Position numbers and translations under genes: made by a program. Below, in pieces: positions 1 to 13,558 of a DNA stretch of 64,000 nt. The stretch is from Juglans regia (Eukaryota > Streptophyta > Magnoliopsida > Fagales > Juglandaceae). The notes below the pieces were generated by a model. It did not search any database. It was not told where the DNA came from and worked only from the letters and a program-made list of their open reading frames with translations. The stretch is taken from positions 43,578,302-43,642,301 of the forward strand of contig NC_049901.1 of the NCBI RefSeq assembly GCF_001411555.2, read 5' to 3'. Positions within the stretch are counted from its first letter, which is position 1. Each line of letters begins with the position of its first letter.

Positions 1-600
1 CGTGTAGACCGGGTTCACTAGACACTAAACCGGTTTGAGGCATTCCGTCTCTCAGCCCTCATTTCCCATTTGCGATTTCGCCCTCAGAACTGCTAACCCC
101 CCCCCCCCCCAAGCCTCCAGAACCTCCATCGAAGCAAGGTTGTCCTCTCAGCCCTCATTCCCCTCCTTCAGCAAGCACCAAGCACGACCTCTCAGCCCTC
201 ATTCCCCTCCTTCAGCCATTTTCCATTTTGCCCCCAACCCCTCAAAGCCCCCTGCCAGCCCTCTCAAACCTTAGTCATCGGAAGGTCGTCCTCTCAACCC
301 TCATTCCCTTCCTTCAGCAAACGGAGATCAGTCCCGTAGCCCTCAATCCCTTAGTCCACCAAACAATGAAGCCCTCGGTCCCATCTCAGTCCACCGGCGC
401 GAAGCCGCCCTCAGTCCACCGACGCGAAGCTACCCTAAGATTTGTGGGAGGTTTAGCATACTTTTTTTTTCTCTGTTTCATCTCTTTTTCCTCTTTGTAT
501 TTGCTAGAAACTAATGATACCTCCTGTAGATGTTGCCTTCGGTCCCTCCTGTAGATTTTGCCTCTCATGGCTCCTGTATATGTTCTCTTTGTATTTTGGT
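1..600. repeat. Pyrimidine-rich region of short imperfect direct repeats
   Basis: The motif CTCTCAGCCCTCATT recurs, with small changes, near 50, 141, 199 and 291, often followed by CCCCTCCTTCAGC. A second repeat, CCCTCAGTCCACCG(G/A)CGCGAAGC-like, occurs twice between 385 and 430. A third, CTCCTGTAGATGTTGCC-like, occurs three times between 520 and 586 at about 25-bp spacing. Open frames here are low-complexity Pro/Ser-rich and resemble no protein I know. It may be the edge of a decayed repeat or a transcribed leader, and I assign no gene. Confidence 0.55.
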
Positions 601-1915
601 TAATATGGGTGATGCCTGGAAAGGTTGCTAGACTTTTATAAGTGTTGGAAATGTTTGCTTGTCACAAACCCCATTATGAACTCCACCGTGAGGTAGCTAG
701 CACGTTATACCAAGTTGTTTATAGTCTTTTGGGCTAATATGCGAATTGCTTGGAAAGGATGGTACATTTTTTTCAGTGTTGGAAATGACGGTTTGATAGT
801 CATCACAGTGAACTTCCTATTTGACCTTTAACAAAGTTAGGGGATAGAATAAGTACTAGCTTCCTTGGGCTTTAGCTTGCTGGGGTCTTAGTTATTCCAC
901 CTCATTTTTATGCCCTACTACTAGTACAAGGAATTCACATTAAGGAGAATAGCTAAATACTTGGGTTGAGGTGCTCTAGTTTATGAAAAGAGTTTTTGGA
1001 TTAGTTCCATTCGAGGTTGGGTTAAAATATAGTTGGTTCAAGAAGTTTATGCTTCTCCAAGCTCTCATTTTTCTTGATGGTAATTATACTACTGGCAATT
1101 CATTGTCATGGAAGCTGTTGATCTTATGCACAGCTGAGTTTGTGGCAGAAAAATAATGTAGTAACAGTTTATTGCAGAGTTAACCTTGCATTGCTTGTTG
1201 ATGCCCTAAGTTGCTAGTTTATCATTTTTTCTTGCACAAGTAATCCATACTTTGAGAATTTGTAGCCTACAAATCCCATCTCAAGGTCTCAAATAAACCC
1301 AGCTAGGAATTTAATCACAAAGATATATACCTACACAGCAAGCTAACCATCACTCTGATAGGGAAAAAAAAGGCCATCAGATTGTTTCATGGATATTGTT
1401 GATTGCTTCTATCATAGCATTTTTCATTATATCGAGATGAATGGTAGGCATTGTTTTATGGATATTGCTGGGTTACCTTTTAAAGCTAACAATTTGTCTT
1501 TGAATTTGTCTTTGGTTCAACAAAATCATGCATGACATCATCACAATCATCATCTTTAGTTAATGATTTTGTGATGGAATCACCAAGTTGTTGATGTGGT
1601 TTGAAAACACCACTAAAAACGTTCCACACTACAAAAAATCTTGGAAGGAGATTTTTTGCCTGCCCAAACTATAATCTGGTAAAGCAACTTTATATTTGTC
1701 ATATTTGCATATCAATTTGTTTATTGCGGGGTGTATTTTATCATGTTAATTGGGAGTTCGCACTGTGTGCCGGGAGATACGAGGTGTGAATTTTTCGTAT
1801 GGGCGGATATACTTCAGTTGCTAGAGGAGAATTTTCGTGTAAGAGAGAATAAGACTTCGAAAACGTGGGATGATGTACTACACCACTAGTATATGGTTCG
1901 GAAAAGGGAAGATAA

Positions 1916-1918
<3 letters not shown>
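601..1918. other. Intergenic, no gene recognised
   Basis: This is AT-rich non-coding sequence with frequent stops in all frames. I see no protein domain, RNA gene or clear transposon end. The longest open frame (1601-1789) has no family resemblance. Confidence 0.5.

Positions 1919-1971
<53 letters not shown>
1919..1971. repeat. (GA)n microsatellite
   Basis: This is an uninterrupted GA dinucleotide run of about 26 units, directly visible. It is probably length-polymorphic. Confidence 0.95.
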
Positions 1972-1973
<2 letters not shown>

Positions 1974-2292
1974 ATTTGAAAAAGGAAAAGCGAAAATTAT
2001 TGTGTTTGTATTAGGTTCTCACATTTGTAATAATGTTTACTTGGTTTGGATAAATTTCATGTAAAAAGCGCATTGTATGGATTAGATGGGTTTTGAATGG
2101 AAACAACTTGTTAACACTATATTTGCATACCAATAGCACTTTTAAGTATGAATGAGACGATGCAATTACCACCTTGAAATGGATGAGCACAAACACACTT
2201 TTCTGCATACTCATAGAGCAGAACATATCTTGTGAAAATGAAAATTCCTCAAGTGTTATAGTTTTATTACATTGCAGAAAACTCTACACGGC

Positions 2293-2411
2293 ATTACAAT
2301 GTGCTAGATTGGTAAAAACGGAACATCTCTTTCCCTTGCACTCGTGTCAGTTATTACAATGTGCTAGATTGATAAAAACAGAACATCTTTACACAGCACC
2401 ATTACAATGTG
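2293..2411. repeat. Short tandem repeat, 60-bp then 48-bp period
   Basis: ATTACAATGTGCTAGATT followed by a GTAAAAAC-like tail ending in GAACATCT occurs at 2293 and again at 2353 with only a few substitutions. A truncated third copy (ATTACAATGTG) starts at 2401. No coding function is evident. Confidence 0.8.
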
Positions 2412-5400
2412 TCAGTGATTAAATAGATTGATATCTCCAGATTTGGGGAGCATTCAAACTTCATGTAGTCAATAGTAGCAAGCAAACATTGTGTCTTGGA
2501 TCTCAAGGTTTCTTCAATTGTAATCTTAGGTTTACTACAGGGAGGTAAAGGATTTGGGCTTTCGGAAGCTTCTCACAGAATAAAGGGGCATTTTTGGTTG
2601 CATAATTTGCCTTGCTAGAGCTCTTTTTCACCTTCATGCAACTGTAAAAAGCATTAGCATTGCAAACCCAGATTTATTCTTATATATAGCAATTACAAAA
2701 GAAAATATATTGTTTCACTTACATTATATATGAAAATAATGATAATTTTTCACATGGTTTTTACTTATTGAAAAAGCATGTGAAAAATAGTCACAAAGAA
2801 CTCCCAAAAGCAAACCAGATTTGTTGTGCCACTAAATAATCACAAGAAGCTCCCAAAAGCTTTTCCGCATAATGTGATCAAAAGAAAACATCTGCCACTT
2901 AAAATATTTATACAACAGTCTGAGAAATTTGAAATATCAACATTGCATGTAGGAGTCTGCAGGGAGATTTATGGGACTTATGGGAGCTCTTTTTATCGGA
3001 CTCCAAGCTAAGGAAATGGTTGGTTGGTAAGATATGATCATGAATTAAAGAAACATTGAAATACAATGACTTTTTCCATTCTATCTGGACTCAGATGAAC
3101 TGATTTTTTTGTACCTAATTTTTTGTACTGATGAACTCAGATGAACCTAATCCAAATTATATGGAATCATTTGACAGATTTACAAGATGAAATTTGGTAC
3201 CATCTGTAGCTATAATTTGTACAGATGATTTGCATCTCAAGCAAATCAGTCATTTAGCAAAAACAACTAAACAAGCTGAAGTAGAACCATAATATTAAAC
3301 TATTCTTTCTAACATTTAACATCTCTTAACTAATTCCGTATCGTAACAGTTTTAAGGGATCAACAGTTGATTTCTTAAAACTAACAAAAAAAATATGCAA
3401 TAAGAACAAAAAAAATGTTACCATAGATAAAAATATCTAATTCCAGTCATGCACATGTTTTCATCATAGAGAAAAAATTGTCACCAACAACATATGACTT
3501 TCCATGGCAAAAGTAAACACAATCTATGCACATATCTTAGTTACATGAGCCATGGAACTTTTCTTTCACTGGTATAGAATCAGCATAACTAGGTTTACTG
3601 AGAAAGATCAACTGTGATTTATCGGACAAACAGAACAAAAAAGTGAGTGTTAGCCACACCTAATAAAGTAGTAACATATTTATGTAGATCTCAAACACAT
3701 ATTCCAATGACTATGGAGATTCCTTACCCTGTAGGGACGAGATCAAGCTGGAACACACTTATTGATTGCAATAGTTCCTCTCATACCAAGTTTGCAATAG
3801 TCACATCAGATTTAACAATCTCTGCCTTGAAAATGGATATGATGAAAACTGAATATTAGCTTAAAATACCTCAAACTCAAGATTGACAAAGTGCACATTA
3901 ATTAACAGAAAAAATCTTTATAGAAGCCACTCTTCAATACTTACATGATGCTTAGAGAGAAACAAACACGCAGATCATATATACCTGAAGTTGTTCTACG
4001 AGTTTATGAAGAAGATTACCGACAGTTTCATCAACTTCATGGTGCAGAGAACAAGATCAAAACAATACTTCCTAGTGCAATCATATGCTAAAGATGCAAC
4101 CCAAGAGTTTCACCAAAATAGAGCAAACCAAATCATCTTCAAGAGTATGCTGCAATTATACTATTAGTTAGATTCGTCAAACAAACTTGATTAAAAAGTA
4201 AGAATCAATCAACTTGTCTACTCACATGGTAGACGTTTGGATTTCCAGCTCTATTTTGAGACGTCATTAATGACTGCGAAGTTGACGTCGAAGGCCTATG
4301 TGGCATTCCATCTTCCTCTTCCCCCATCACACTAAGGCTAAGAATGTCTTCCGAGACTTTATATGCGAAGAACATGATGACAAAAAAAGAAAAATGAAGA
4401 TTAAACTCAAGAGACGTAATGCAGAATCTAAAAATGTCATTTTGTCATTATTACAAATTCTGTGATGCTGGTATGAACAGAAAAAATAAAAACAAAGCAC
4501 TCTCAGTGAACACAAAAAATTAAACGAAGAAAGATAAAAATAAGAAGGAAAGAAATAGATTTTTTTTTTCTTTTTTTTGTGATGGCACAAATACTAAGAT
4601 CTTTGTCTCATGCTAAAAAGGACATGAAAATGAAACCAAATCACAAGCAAAGACTCCTACTAAGACAAAGATCTCGACCATATTTATTGCTTATTAGTGA
4701 TTATTATTATCTACAAATAATCAATGTCCAATGATGATCACGTGATCATGTGACGTGTTCTTGAAATTTAAAATGATTTTTTGAAAAATCTAAAATTAAT
4801 GGATCCATGCATGGCATTGGAGTGCATTTGAAAGTAGAGTACGAACAATGCTGGTACTTCTAAACTCATATTAAGGCCCTAAAAAACACATAACAAATCA
4901 GCCTCTCCAAGCAATATTTAAACCCCAATTCAATCCCAATATCTCTTTCTTTCCATTGACAACAAGAAAACAGGGTTAGAAAAAATGGTAAGCAGCATGT
5001 AGACTAATACTGTTTAAGATGAGTGGTGGGCTTTTAACAACAAATGTCACGAGGCCTGGAAGAGTTTCTAGTGAAGCCTACCAAATGTCAAAGATTGTTT
5101 TTTTATACAAATCAGTATGTACTATTTTTCATTTTTGTGGTAGAAAGGGGAAACTTCATATTTGGAAGTCATGCAAGATTTATGGGGCTGCTGATTTATG
5201 GAGTAAAGCCACTGGAAAGTTCGCATTGAACTAAACTTCTTAAGCAAATAAAACAATCAGAGCCTTAGCAGTCCATAAGCCATTTTTTACAAACAACCAC
5301 TGGGTATGGTTCTATTAACAATACCCAAGTTCTATTAACGATACCCATATCAGAAAACACTAAGATGCCTTACGAACCCCTTTTTTTTGGGAAATAATTT

Positions 5401-5565
5401 TTTTTTCTCCATGCCCTAGGCCACAATACCCATATCAGAAAACACAAAAATCACATCTTGATATACACATGAAGAACATAATAGTATGAAAGGAAAAATG
5501 GTACAATATTTACCTACAAAGCTGAGCAAACCGTTTCAAGAAAAAGAGCTGAACTTGTTGTTGGT
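2412..5565. other. Largely non-coding AT-rich stretch
   Basis: Apart from the exon-like relics listed separately, I find no supported gene. A short direct repeat (ATACCCATATCAGAAAACAC) occurs near 5343 and 5429. Another minus-strand open piece at about 2519-2643 follows a TTTTTACAG acceptor and starts with a Lys/Ser-rich stretch, but I cannot assign it to a gene. Confidence 0.4.
3787..4376 (-). pseudogene. Exon-like relics of an unidentified gene
   Basis: Three minus-strand stretches look like exons that no longer join. The first (about 4376 down to 4226) is open, contains MGEEEDGMPHRPSTSTSQ and ends in a perfect GTGAGT donor. The second (around 4060-3990) reads HHEVDETVGNLLHKLVEQLQ before a GTATAT donor, but the expected AG acceptor before it is CTGCAC and the upstream frame has a stop. 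The third (3848-3787) has a good acceptor and donor and reads KAEIVKSDVTIANL, but its phase does not match the second. I do not recognise the protein; the predicted segments look partly helical. It is either a decayed gene or one whose intermediate exons I missed. Confidence 0.22.
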
Positions 5566-5588
5566 TTGGTTCGTTCAATCACAAGTTT

Positions 5589-5870
5589 GAGGGGAGTGGC
5601 GGCGTTGGGGAGACGTAGGAGCGTCGCGAGGTGGCGCTGGGAAGAGGAAGCCGATGCGGGTTTGTGGCGAGGAAGGAGGTGGGTTTCGCGGGATTCAAAT
5701 ATGATTTCGGGTTTGCTCTATTCAACGACCTCGAGGGAAGTGGCGGCTGCATTGGGCAGACGGAGGAGCGCCGCTCGGTGGAGCTGACGAGAGAAACGGC
5801 GTCGTCGGGAGGTGCTGGGTAAAGGAACGTGATGCGGGTTGCTGTCGAGGGAGAAGGTCTTCCATGGATG
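5589..5870. repeat. GC-rich diverged tandem duplication (~143 bp unit)
   Basis: The sequence GGGGAGTGGCGGCGTTGGG with its downstream AGACG(T/G)AGGAGCG recurs about 143 bp later as GAGGGAAGTGGCGGCTGCATTG. A later shared block, GATGCGGGTT, supports the duplication. The region is much richer in G+C than its surroundings. Open frames across it are Arg/Gly-rich and not family-like. It could be a GC-rich promoter or leader of a lost gene. Confidence 0.5.
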
Positions 5871-6595
5871 AATTCGAACGGGGATAAATTAGAAACCGAC
5901 TTTCAAAATGAATCAAAACACACATTTTGGTTTTTTTGTTAAAAAAAAAAAAAGCGAAAGAAAAGGAAGTCACGTAGTGTGTGCAACGAGTGCACTGCTA
6001 CAATGACTTCTATGTAGCAAACCTCAGCTATACACTCTATTTCGCACACAAATTTGTGCACCTTTACTGACGTAGCTGAACCAATTTAGAAAAAAAAAAA
6101 AAAAGAAGCGAAGAAGACGAGGACGCCCATGAAAAGGCTCCATTTTTCCCCACCGCCCGTGAACCAATTTTCACTTTGCTCTCTCGTCTTCGCACGTCTC
6201 TCTCGCCACCGACACTCACGTCAGATTTGGGCTTGGTTTGAGCTTTGGTTGTTTGATTTTCACGTCTCGTTGAAGCTGTAAATATGAACTACGACAGGCT
6301 TTTTAGAGATTGCAACACAACACTTCGCCACCCACCTACATAACACTAAATTTGGTCAATAAGAAATCAGACAAACGGTACAAGACAATGGTAATAGATT
6401 GGTCAACCGAAGAAGACTAGATCGATAGCTTTACATTATTTAGTAGAATTTCAAACCACAAAACACAACTAATAAAAATTTGCAGGCACAACATACCTTT
6501 TCCTTTGGTAATTTGACAAACTAATCCATTAAAGTTGGTGCCACAGTAGTTTCTAATTGGAAAAGATTCTAAAATTTTAGATAATCGATACAAGT

Positions 6596-6763
6596 GTTCA
6601 ACTGCCAAATGAAGCAAGCCAAGTTCTTGTGCTTGGGCAGAAGCTTGGCGGCGAACTCATGCGGGTTCCAGACCACAAAGTTGTTGCTGCCGTAGCTCCT
6701 AGAAACCACTGAGTCGGTCTCTGGGTCGTCCACCATGGCATAAAGCTTCCTCTAAAATGGTGG
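6596..6763 (-). pseudogene. Heat shock transcription factor DNA-binding-domain pseudogene
   Basis: Reading the minus strand from 6763 gives PPF, a TAG stop, then [20 protein letters not shown] and [18 protein letters not shown], ending in CFIWQLN at 6596. This is the winged-helix DNA-binding domain of plant HSFs, closest in feel to class A1 (family pattern PPFL-K-Y-MVDDP-TD-VVSW, SFVVWNPPEFARDLLPK, FVRQLNTY). A stop replaces the Leu after PPF, the invariant Trp after VVS is Arg, the YF of KYFKH is lost and FVRQLNTY has decayed. Real HSF genes carry an intron right after QLNTY, which is where the similarity ends, so this may be a copied first exon. It is not functional as it stands. The family is fairly certain; the subclass is a guess. 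Confidence 0.72.
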
Positions 6764-6821
6764 CCATGCATCCGTCGTCGAAGACCGGCATCATTAACAT
6801 TTGTCATTCTTCTTCTTCCGT

Positions 6822-6849
6822 GAGAGAGAGAGAGAGAGAGAGAGAGAGG
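6822..6849. repeat. (GA)n microsatellite
   Basis: A GA dinucleotide run of about 14 units, directly visible. Confidence 0.9.
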
Positions 6850-6934
6850 AGGGTTGGGGAAAGCGGTCCAAGCACTTCAGAGTCGAACCTTCCGTCATTA
6901 TTCACTGGATGGCCCTGAGTGGACATGTGGAAGC

Positions 6935-7080
6935 CGTACGAATTTCGTGCCCAAAGGGTGCACAAAATTGCCTGAATTTAGCTTCTTCCGATCTCTTTGC
7001 ATAGAATTTGTCGTAATTGTATTGGTGTTTCAAGTCTAAATGTAGACAATTTTGTACACCCCTGTGCACACGAAGTTCAT
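6935..7080. mobile_element. Inverted-repeat MITE, ~146 bp
   Basis: The left arm (6935-6970) ends in GGGTGCACAAAATTG. The right arm (7047-7080) starts with CAATTTTGTACACCCC. The match extends outward through GAA(T/C)TTCGTG on both sides, so the arms pair over about 35 bp with a few mismatches, enclosing about 76 bp. No coding capacity. The family was not identified and I did not find a convincing target-site duplication. Confidence 0.65.
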
Positions 7081-7320
7081 CTGGATAGCAGTTAAATAAA
7101 ACGATGCGTATTGAGATTTTCAGAAGGGAAAGCTTTTGGCTATTCTTTCGTCTTGCAGTTTTGCATATTGCAGCTCCTCTTCCTCTTCTCCTTAGTTTGC
7201 AACTTCTCTTCCGTTTGAAATGGTGCAACTCAGATCGTGAGCGTGACCCTGTCCTCACTGTGCTCTCCGAAATCGAACTGAAGCTCTCCGATTTGAGTTC
7301 GCAACTCTCTTCTCACTAGA

Positions 7321-8378
7321 GATGCACATTTAAAGATGGGGAGGGAAAATGTGTCGTAGGGTGTTGATTTGAGTTCGCAGAGCTGAAATCCCATTTTCAT
7401 ATTTCGTTGCCCGAAATCTTGTTTGGCTTGCTGCTTGGCATTTCATAACTATTTTCCAACACTTCACTGTGAGGAATTAAAAAAATCAACTTTAAGGACA
7501 AAGACTTCAAAACTCAGTAATTTAAAACTAGGGAGAGATCAACACTCAACAGAAGAGTGAATCTTTATCACCAAGAAACAGATGCCCAATATAATTAAAT
7601 GAGAACTGAAATGGAAAAATAAAATATAAAAACTAATAGAATGTCTACCGTGATGAAAACAAATTTCAAATGAAACTACGCGAACAAGGTCCAATAATGT
7701 TCAACTAATCTGGCGAACATAACAAGGAACAACAATGATGAGGAAGTTGGATCTCATGGAAAATTTAGAGAGATATATACAAAACGACGAGGACAAAACT
7801 TGAGGGGTTCTGAATAGTTGGAAGGAACTATAGAATTACTCGACAATAAAGGTTTAGAGAGATGACTTTGTGGAAAAGCCGATAGCTCAAAAAAATCAAA
7901 ACGCTTCATAATGAACCAAGAAAATCAAGAGAAGTGAACCCAAACAAACAAAGCACCGGCAAGAGCAGAACAAGAAAACACAAAGATCCCAAAATTTTTT
8001 CAAGCCCCAAAATGTTTCTTGGTTTGTGTCTTCGTGAGTGGGAAAGCTATGAAAGCTGCTCAAAAGGGAGTTCAAAGTGCAACGTTGTTGGTTCTTGGTC
8101 GTTAAAACAAGCTGCCATTGCTCATAGCTTGGTCGTCGAAACAAGCTAGTTCTTGGTTCATGAGAGGGAAAGCAAAAATGGCTCAGATCTACAAGTCACA
8201 GGTCCAAACTTCTTCTCCCCCAAGTAATTCAGGTTTTTTTTTTTTTTTTTTTTTTTTTCAGTTTTACAAAAATGTCCTGCTATGTCAGCAGGGGGTGCAC
8301 AGGATGTGCGCCAACTTGACTTCCCATAGCAGAATTGAATTGTATATTAAAGAAAATTTTTTCAAATAATATCATGTA
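7321..8378. other. Intergenic, no gene recognised
   Basis: No conserved coding signal is visible. There is a poly-T run at about 8234-8259. The paired opposite-strand open frames at 7896-8149 are Lys/Ser-rich and not family-like. Confidence 0.45.
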
Positions 8379-8523
8379 CAGTTATGAAGTGTGTAAATGT
8401 TGTATAATTATTTTTAAAAAAAAATAAAATTTATTATTAAAAATTAATTTTTTTATCATGTAAGTCATATATTTATTTATTTATTTCAATATAATTACAC
8501 GATACTTACACATTCTATGACTG
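8379..8523. mobile_element. AT-rich MITE with ~32-bp TIRs
   Basis: The left end, CAGTTATGAAGTGTGTAAAT, pairs with the right end, whose reverse complement is CAGTCATAGAATGTGTAAGT. The pairing continues inward to TATAATTA/TGTAATTA. The core is almost pure A+T. A more degraded relative is at 53570-53712. There is no coding capacity, as expected for a non-autonomous element, and no clear target-site duplication. Confidence 0.7.
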
Positions 8524-8859
8524 CAAACATCATTTCTATTAAATTAAAACTCCACTTTCTAACAAAAAGAAACTATTACTACTTTAGCCAATCCCTAAAA
8601 TTTCAACTCAATATAATTATTATTTGACTACTATTTATTGACGTGGCTAATGAATTATATTTATTTTAAAATAATTTTTTACAATATTATGAATCATTAT
8701 ATCAATATATAAATTTTATTGTATAAAGTTTTTGTGTACACCAAACATTTTTCTAATAATAAATAGCGTGTATTTTACTCCCAAAGAAAAATAATAAACG
8801 TACAACAATTAATCCGAAAAGCGGGATAGATTTGAATGTATATCCAAACACCCCCTCGC

Positions 8860-8908
8860 AAACCCTAGAACCACAGTAGGAGAGCTAGCCGCCGTCACGC
8901 ATATATAG
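8860..8908 (+). promoter_or_regulatory. RPL23 promoter elements: telo-box and TATA-like site
   Basis: AAACCCTAG at 8860-8868 is a telo-box-type motif, which is typical of plant ribosomal-protein promoters. ATATATAG at 8901-8908 is TATA-like, though it lies only about 78 bp before the start codon. Both are motif matches only; no start site is proven. Confidence 0.5.
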
Positions 8909-8948
8909 CCCGCCATTAACGTCCTCCAAAGGGCAAGCAAGTGTGTGA

Positions 8949-11005
<2,057 letters not shown>

Positions 11006-11099
11006 AAAAAATGAATTCTAAGCTACTGGTTTCATGATTTGTTGGTGATTGTAGGTTTTGAATCTTTGTTTTGGGAGTTTTGTTTGGCTTATATAATCG

Positions 11100-13558
11100 G
11101 AGTTTATTTTGGCTTATATAATCATTCCGTGTTTAGGAGAACTGTGATGGTTTAGATAGTTGCAACTGTTCAAATTTTGTTTACAATTTAAATTTAGGTC
11201 GCCATTCTAATATTCATTGCAGTCTTTGCATCGTTGTAGTGATTTCAGCTTGGCATTTGCCTCCTCCCTTCAGTTAAAGCAAGTTTTGTGTGTTGATCAG
11301 ATGGTGTTGCGATTTTCACCAACACAATGAGAAAATGAATAGTAGGACTTAAAATTTTTGGATAATGAATTGATCTTAACATGCCCATTAACTTTTAGAG
11401 AGAAACAGAGGACTCAAGGGGAAAGCAATAGTAGCAGCAAATTGTGTAAACTAATTAATATGAAGGATTCTTTTCTTTCACATTGGAAGTAAGGTTTTTT
11501 AGTTAGCAATTTACACAGAAATTAAGAATACTTAAATGTTGAATGTTGCTTTTGTAATGAATTGGGATCACAAAAGCTATCGAACAAGCGCGCACCTCAT
11601 CAAAACCATAAATCTTTCTTAAAACAAAGCACTTCCTTTGCAAATTCAAGCATTAACAATTCAGAAAAAAAGTAACATCTATGAAGAAAAAGAAAGGAAA
11701 ATTAAAAACCAGTCTATATATACCAACGTTGACATGTTCGAAAACTCCTCCAACGGTAATGACAAACAACAGGAAAAACGGAAAATAGACTGCAGCAGTT
11801 GCTCCAGTGAATGGGTAGAGCCATTCCAAATTCAATTTGGCCAATTCTCTTCAATTAAGGCGTTATTCGATCACCCCAAGTGGCTACTGTTCACCCCAAG
11901 TGGCTACCCTCCAACAAAGGCCCAAAATATATGCTAATGTTGGGATAAAATCATGAAAAAGTAAATTTGTTTGAGGGATTTAATTTTTTTTTATCAAAAA
12001 ACTTCCATGGAACTTTGCACATTCTAATGTGTAGAAATTAATTTTCAATAGTAAACACCAATATAGCCCACTGATCAATGCAGATTTTTAAGTTTTCTAA
12101 AGCCATAGCTAGGAGTAACTGAGGAAAAGAGAGAAGTTTTTAGAGCTTTTTATTTTCGTCTCTTAAGTCTTACAACTTGGGAGGTTGACCTCTAACAATT
12201 TGGATAGTCATCTTATCTTATATCATTTTATAATTATAATTTTATTAAATTCACACATAAAATATAATAAATATTTTAATTTTTTCAAATTTTAAAATAA
12301 TAATAATATTATAAAATAATATTTCAATAATATTTTATTCAACTTTCAATTCATATCATCTCAATCCAGTATCTAAACCAAACTAAAACCTTTGGATCTC
12401 CGAAGAAACCCCCCTTTGTTTATTGTAAAACTTAGAAGCTAGAACTCAAGTGGTGGACCTTCATGCAGCTTTCAAACTGGCAAGTTTTAAATAAAGTTAT
12501 TATTTTGTTATTTTAAAATCTATGAATTGGAAAGGGATGATGCGACTGACCAATACAAGTAAAGTAGATGCTTCAAAAATCATTTAAAAGAAAGATTGAT
12601 AGACAGATTGATATCAGGAATATTTTTTCTTGTGTTTTTGGGAAAGATTTCTGTATGTTAAAGGGAAAGCCTATTTACTCATTTAACTCTCCTCTGATCC
12701 TGTTCATGTACAGTCGTGATTTGCCTCCATGTGGCATGTTTGATAGGCATCATAGGTGCTCGATTTATACGCCAACATAGGATTTTGTGTGTAAAACTCG
12801 TCTCTTCCTTCCCTTGCTCCTATTACACGTACTTTGATCTCTCTCTCTCTCATGCCGACCTTCTCTTGTGATTTGGCGTATTTTTTAAGTGCGCCAGTTC
12901 AATCAACAAGCGTGATCATTCTCGCAACGAAGCCGCCAAAAAGTTAAAGAAAAAAAAAGTGAATGAATATGTTTGAGCAGGCAGTTCTTTGAGGCATTTC
13001 GGCATGGACGGCGTGATTCTCATCGTGTGAACGTGAAGATTTACGTAAGAAAATACCTCATAAATATATATATTTGTCCTACTTTTTTCTTTTTGGTGAC
13101 GCTTCAGGGAAAGTTGAACCCGAATCTTTGAGTAAAATAGAAGGAAGATCACAGACGACAAGCAGAGTAACAACTTTTTGTGAATGCTATCCATTCTATA
13201 AAGTGCTCTCAAAGCTCCACTAATGGCGTTACATCACTTTGATGCAAATCTTCGACACTCTCCCAAAGCTGCTGGGACCCTTTCTGACTAGGTATGTGTA
13301 GGAAAGAAACCCAAGTTGGATTGGATGGACTGTTGAAGTTAATGGTAATGATTCTCAGTCCCTCGTATGAGAGAGAGAAATGTATTAACATGCGATACCT
13401 ACTACTGATAATTGACACTTTAAAAATACAATCTTCCATGTTCACTTTTTGCCTATAATAATCTTGGTGCTTCACCCATTTCTTCCAGCCACTCAAGCTA
13501 AGCTTTTTCCTTGAAACAACAACAACACAGTTTTTTTGGTGGGGAAGAAGCAAAAGAA
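11100..13558. other. Intergenic; one MITE, no gene recognised
   Basis: No coding signal beyond short chance frames. The stretch 12198-12379 is a MITE listed separately. A CT microsatellite of about 14 bp lies near 12839. Confidence 0.5.
12198..12379. mobile_element. AT-rich MITE, family A (reverse orientation)
   Basis: The core shows the family signature read on the other strand: CACACATAAAATATAATAAA, then TTTTTTCAAATTTTAAAATA, then AATATTTTATTCAACTTTCA, ending near TCATATCATCTCAATCC. The ends are eroded. It matches copies at 16873, 26902, 54561, 54858 and 62920. Confidence 0.6.

Noticed and set aside
228..554. Open frames in the first 600 bp
   Set aside because: They are low-complexity translations of pyrimidine repeats, with differing frames open by composition.
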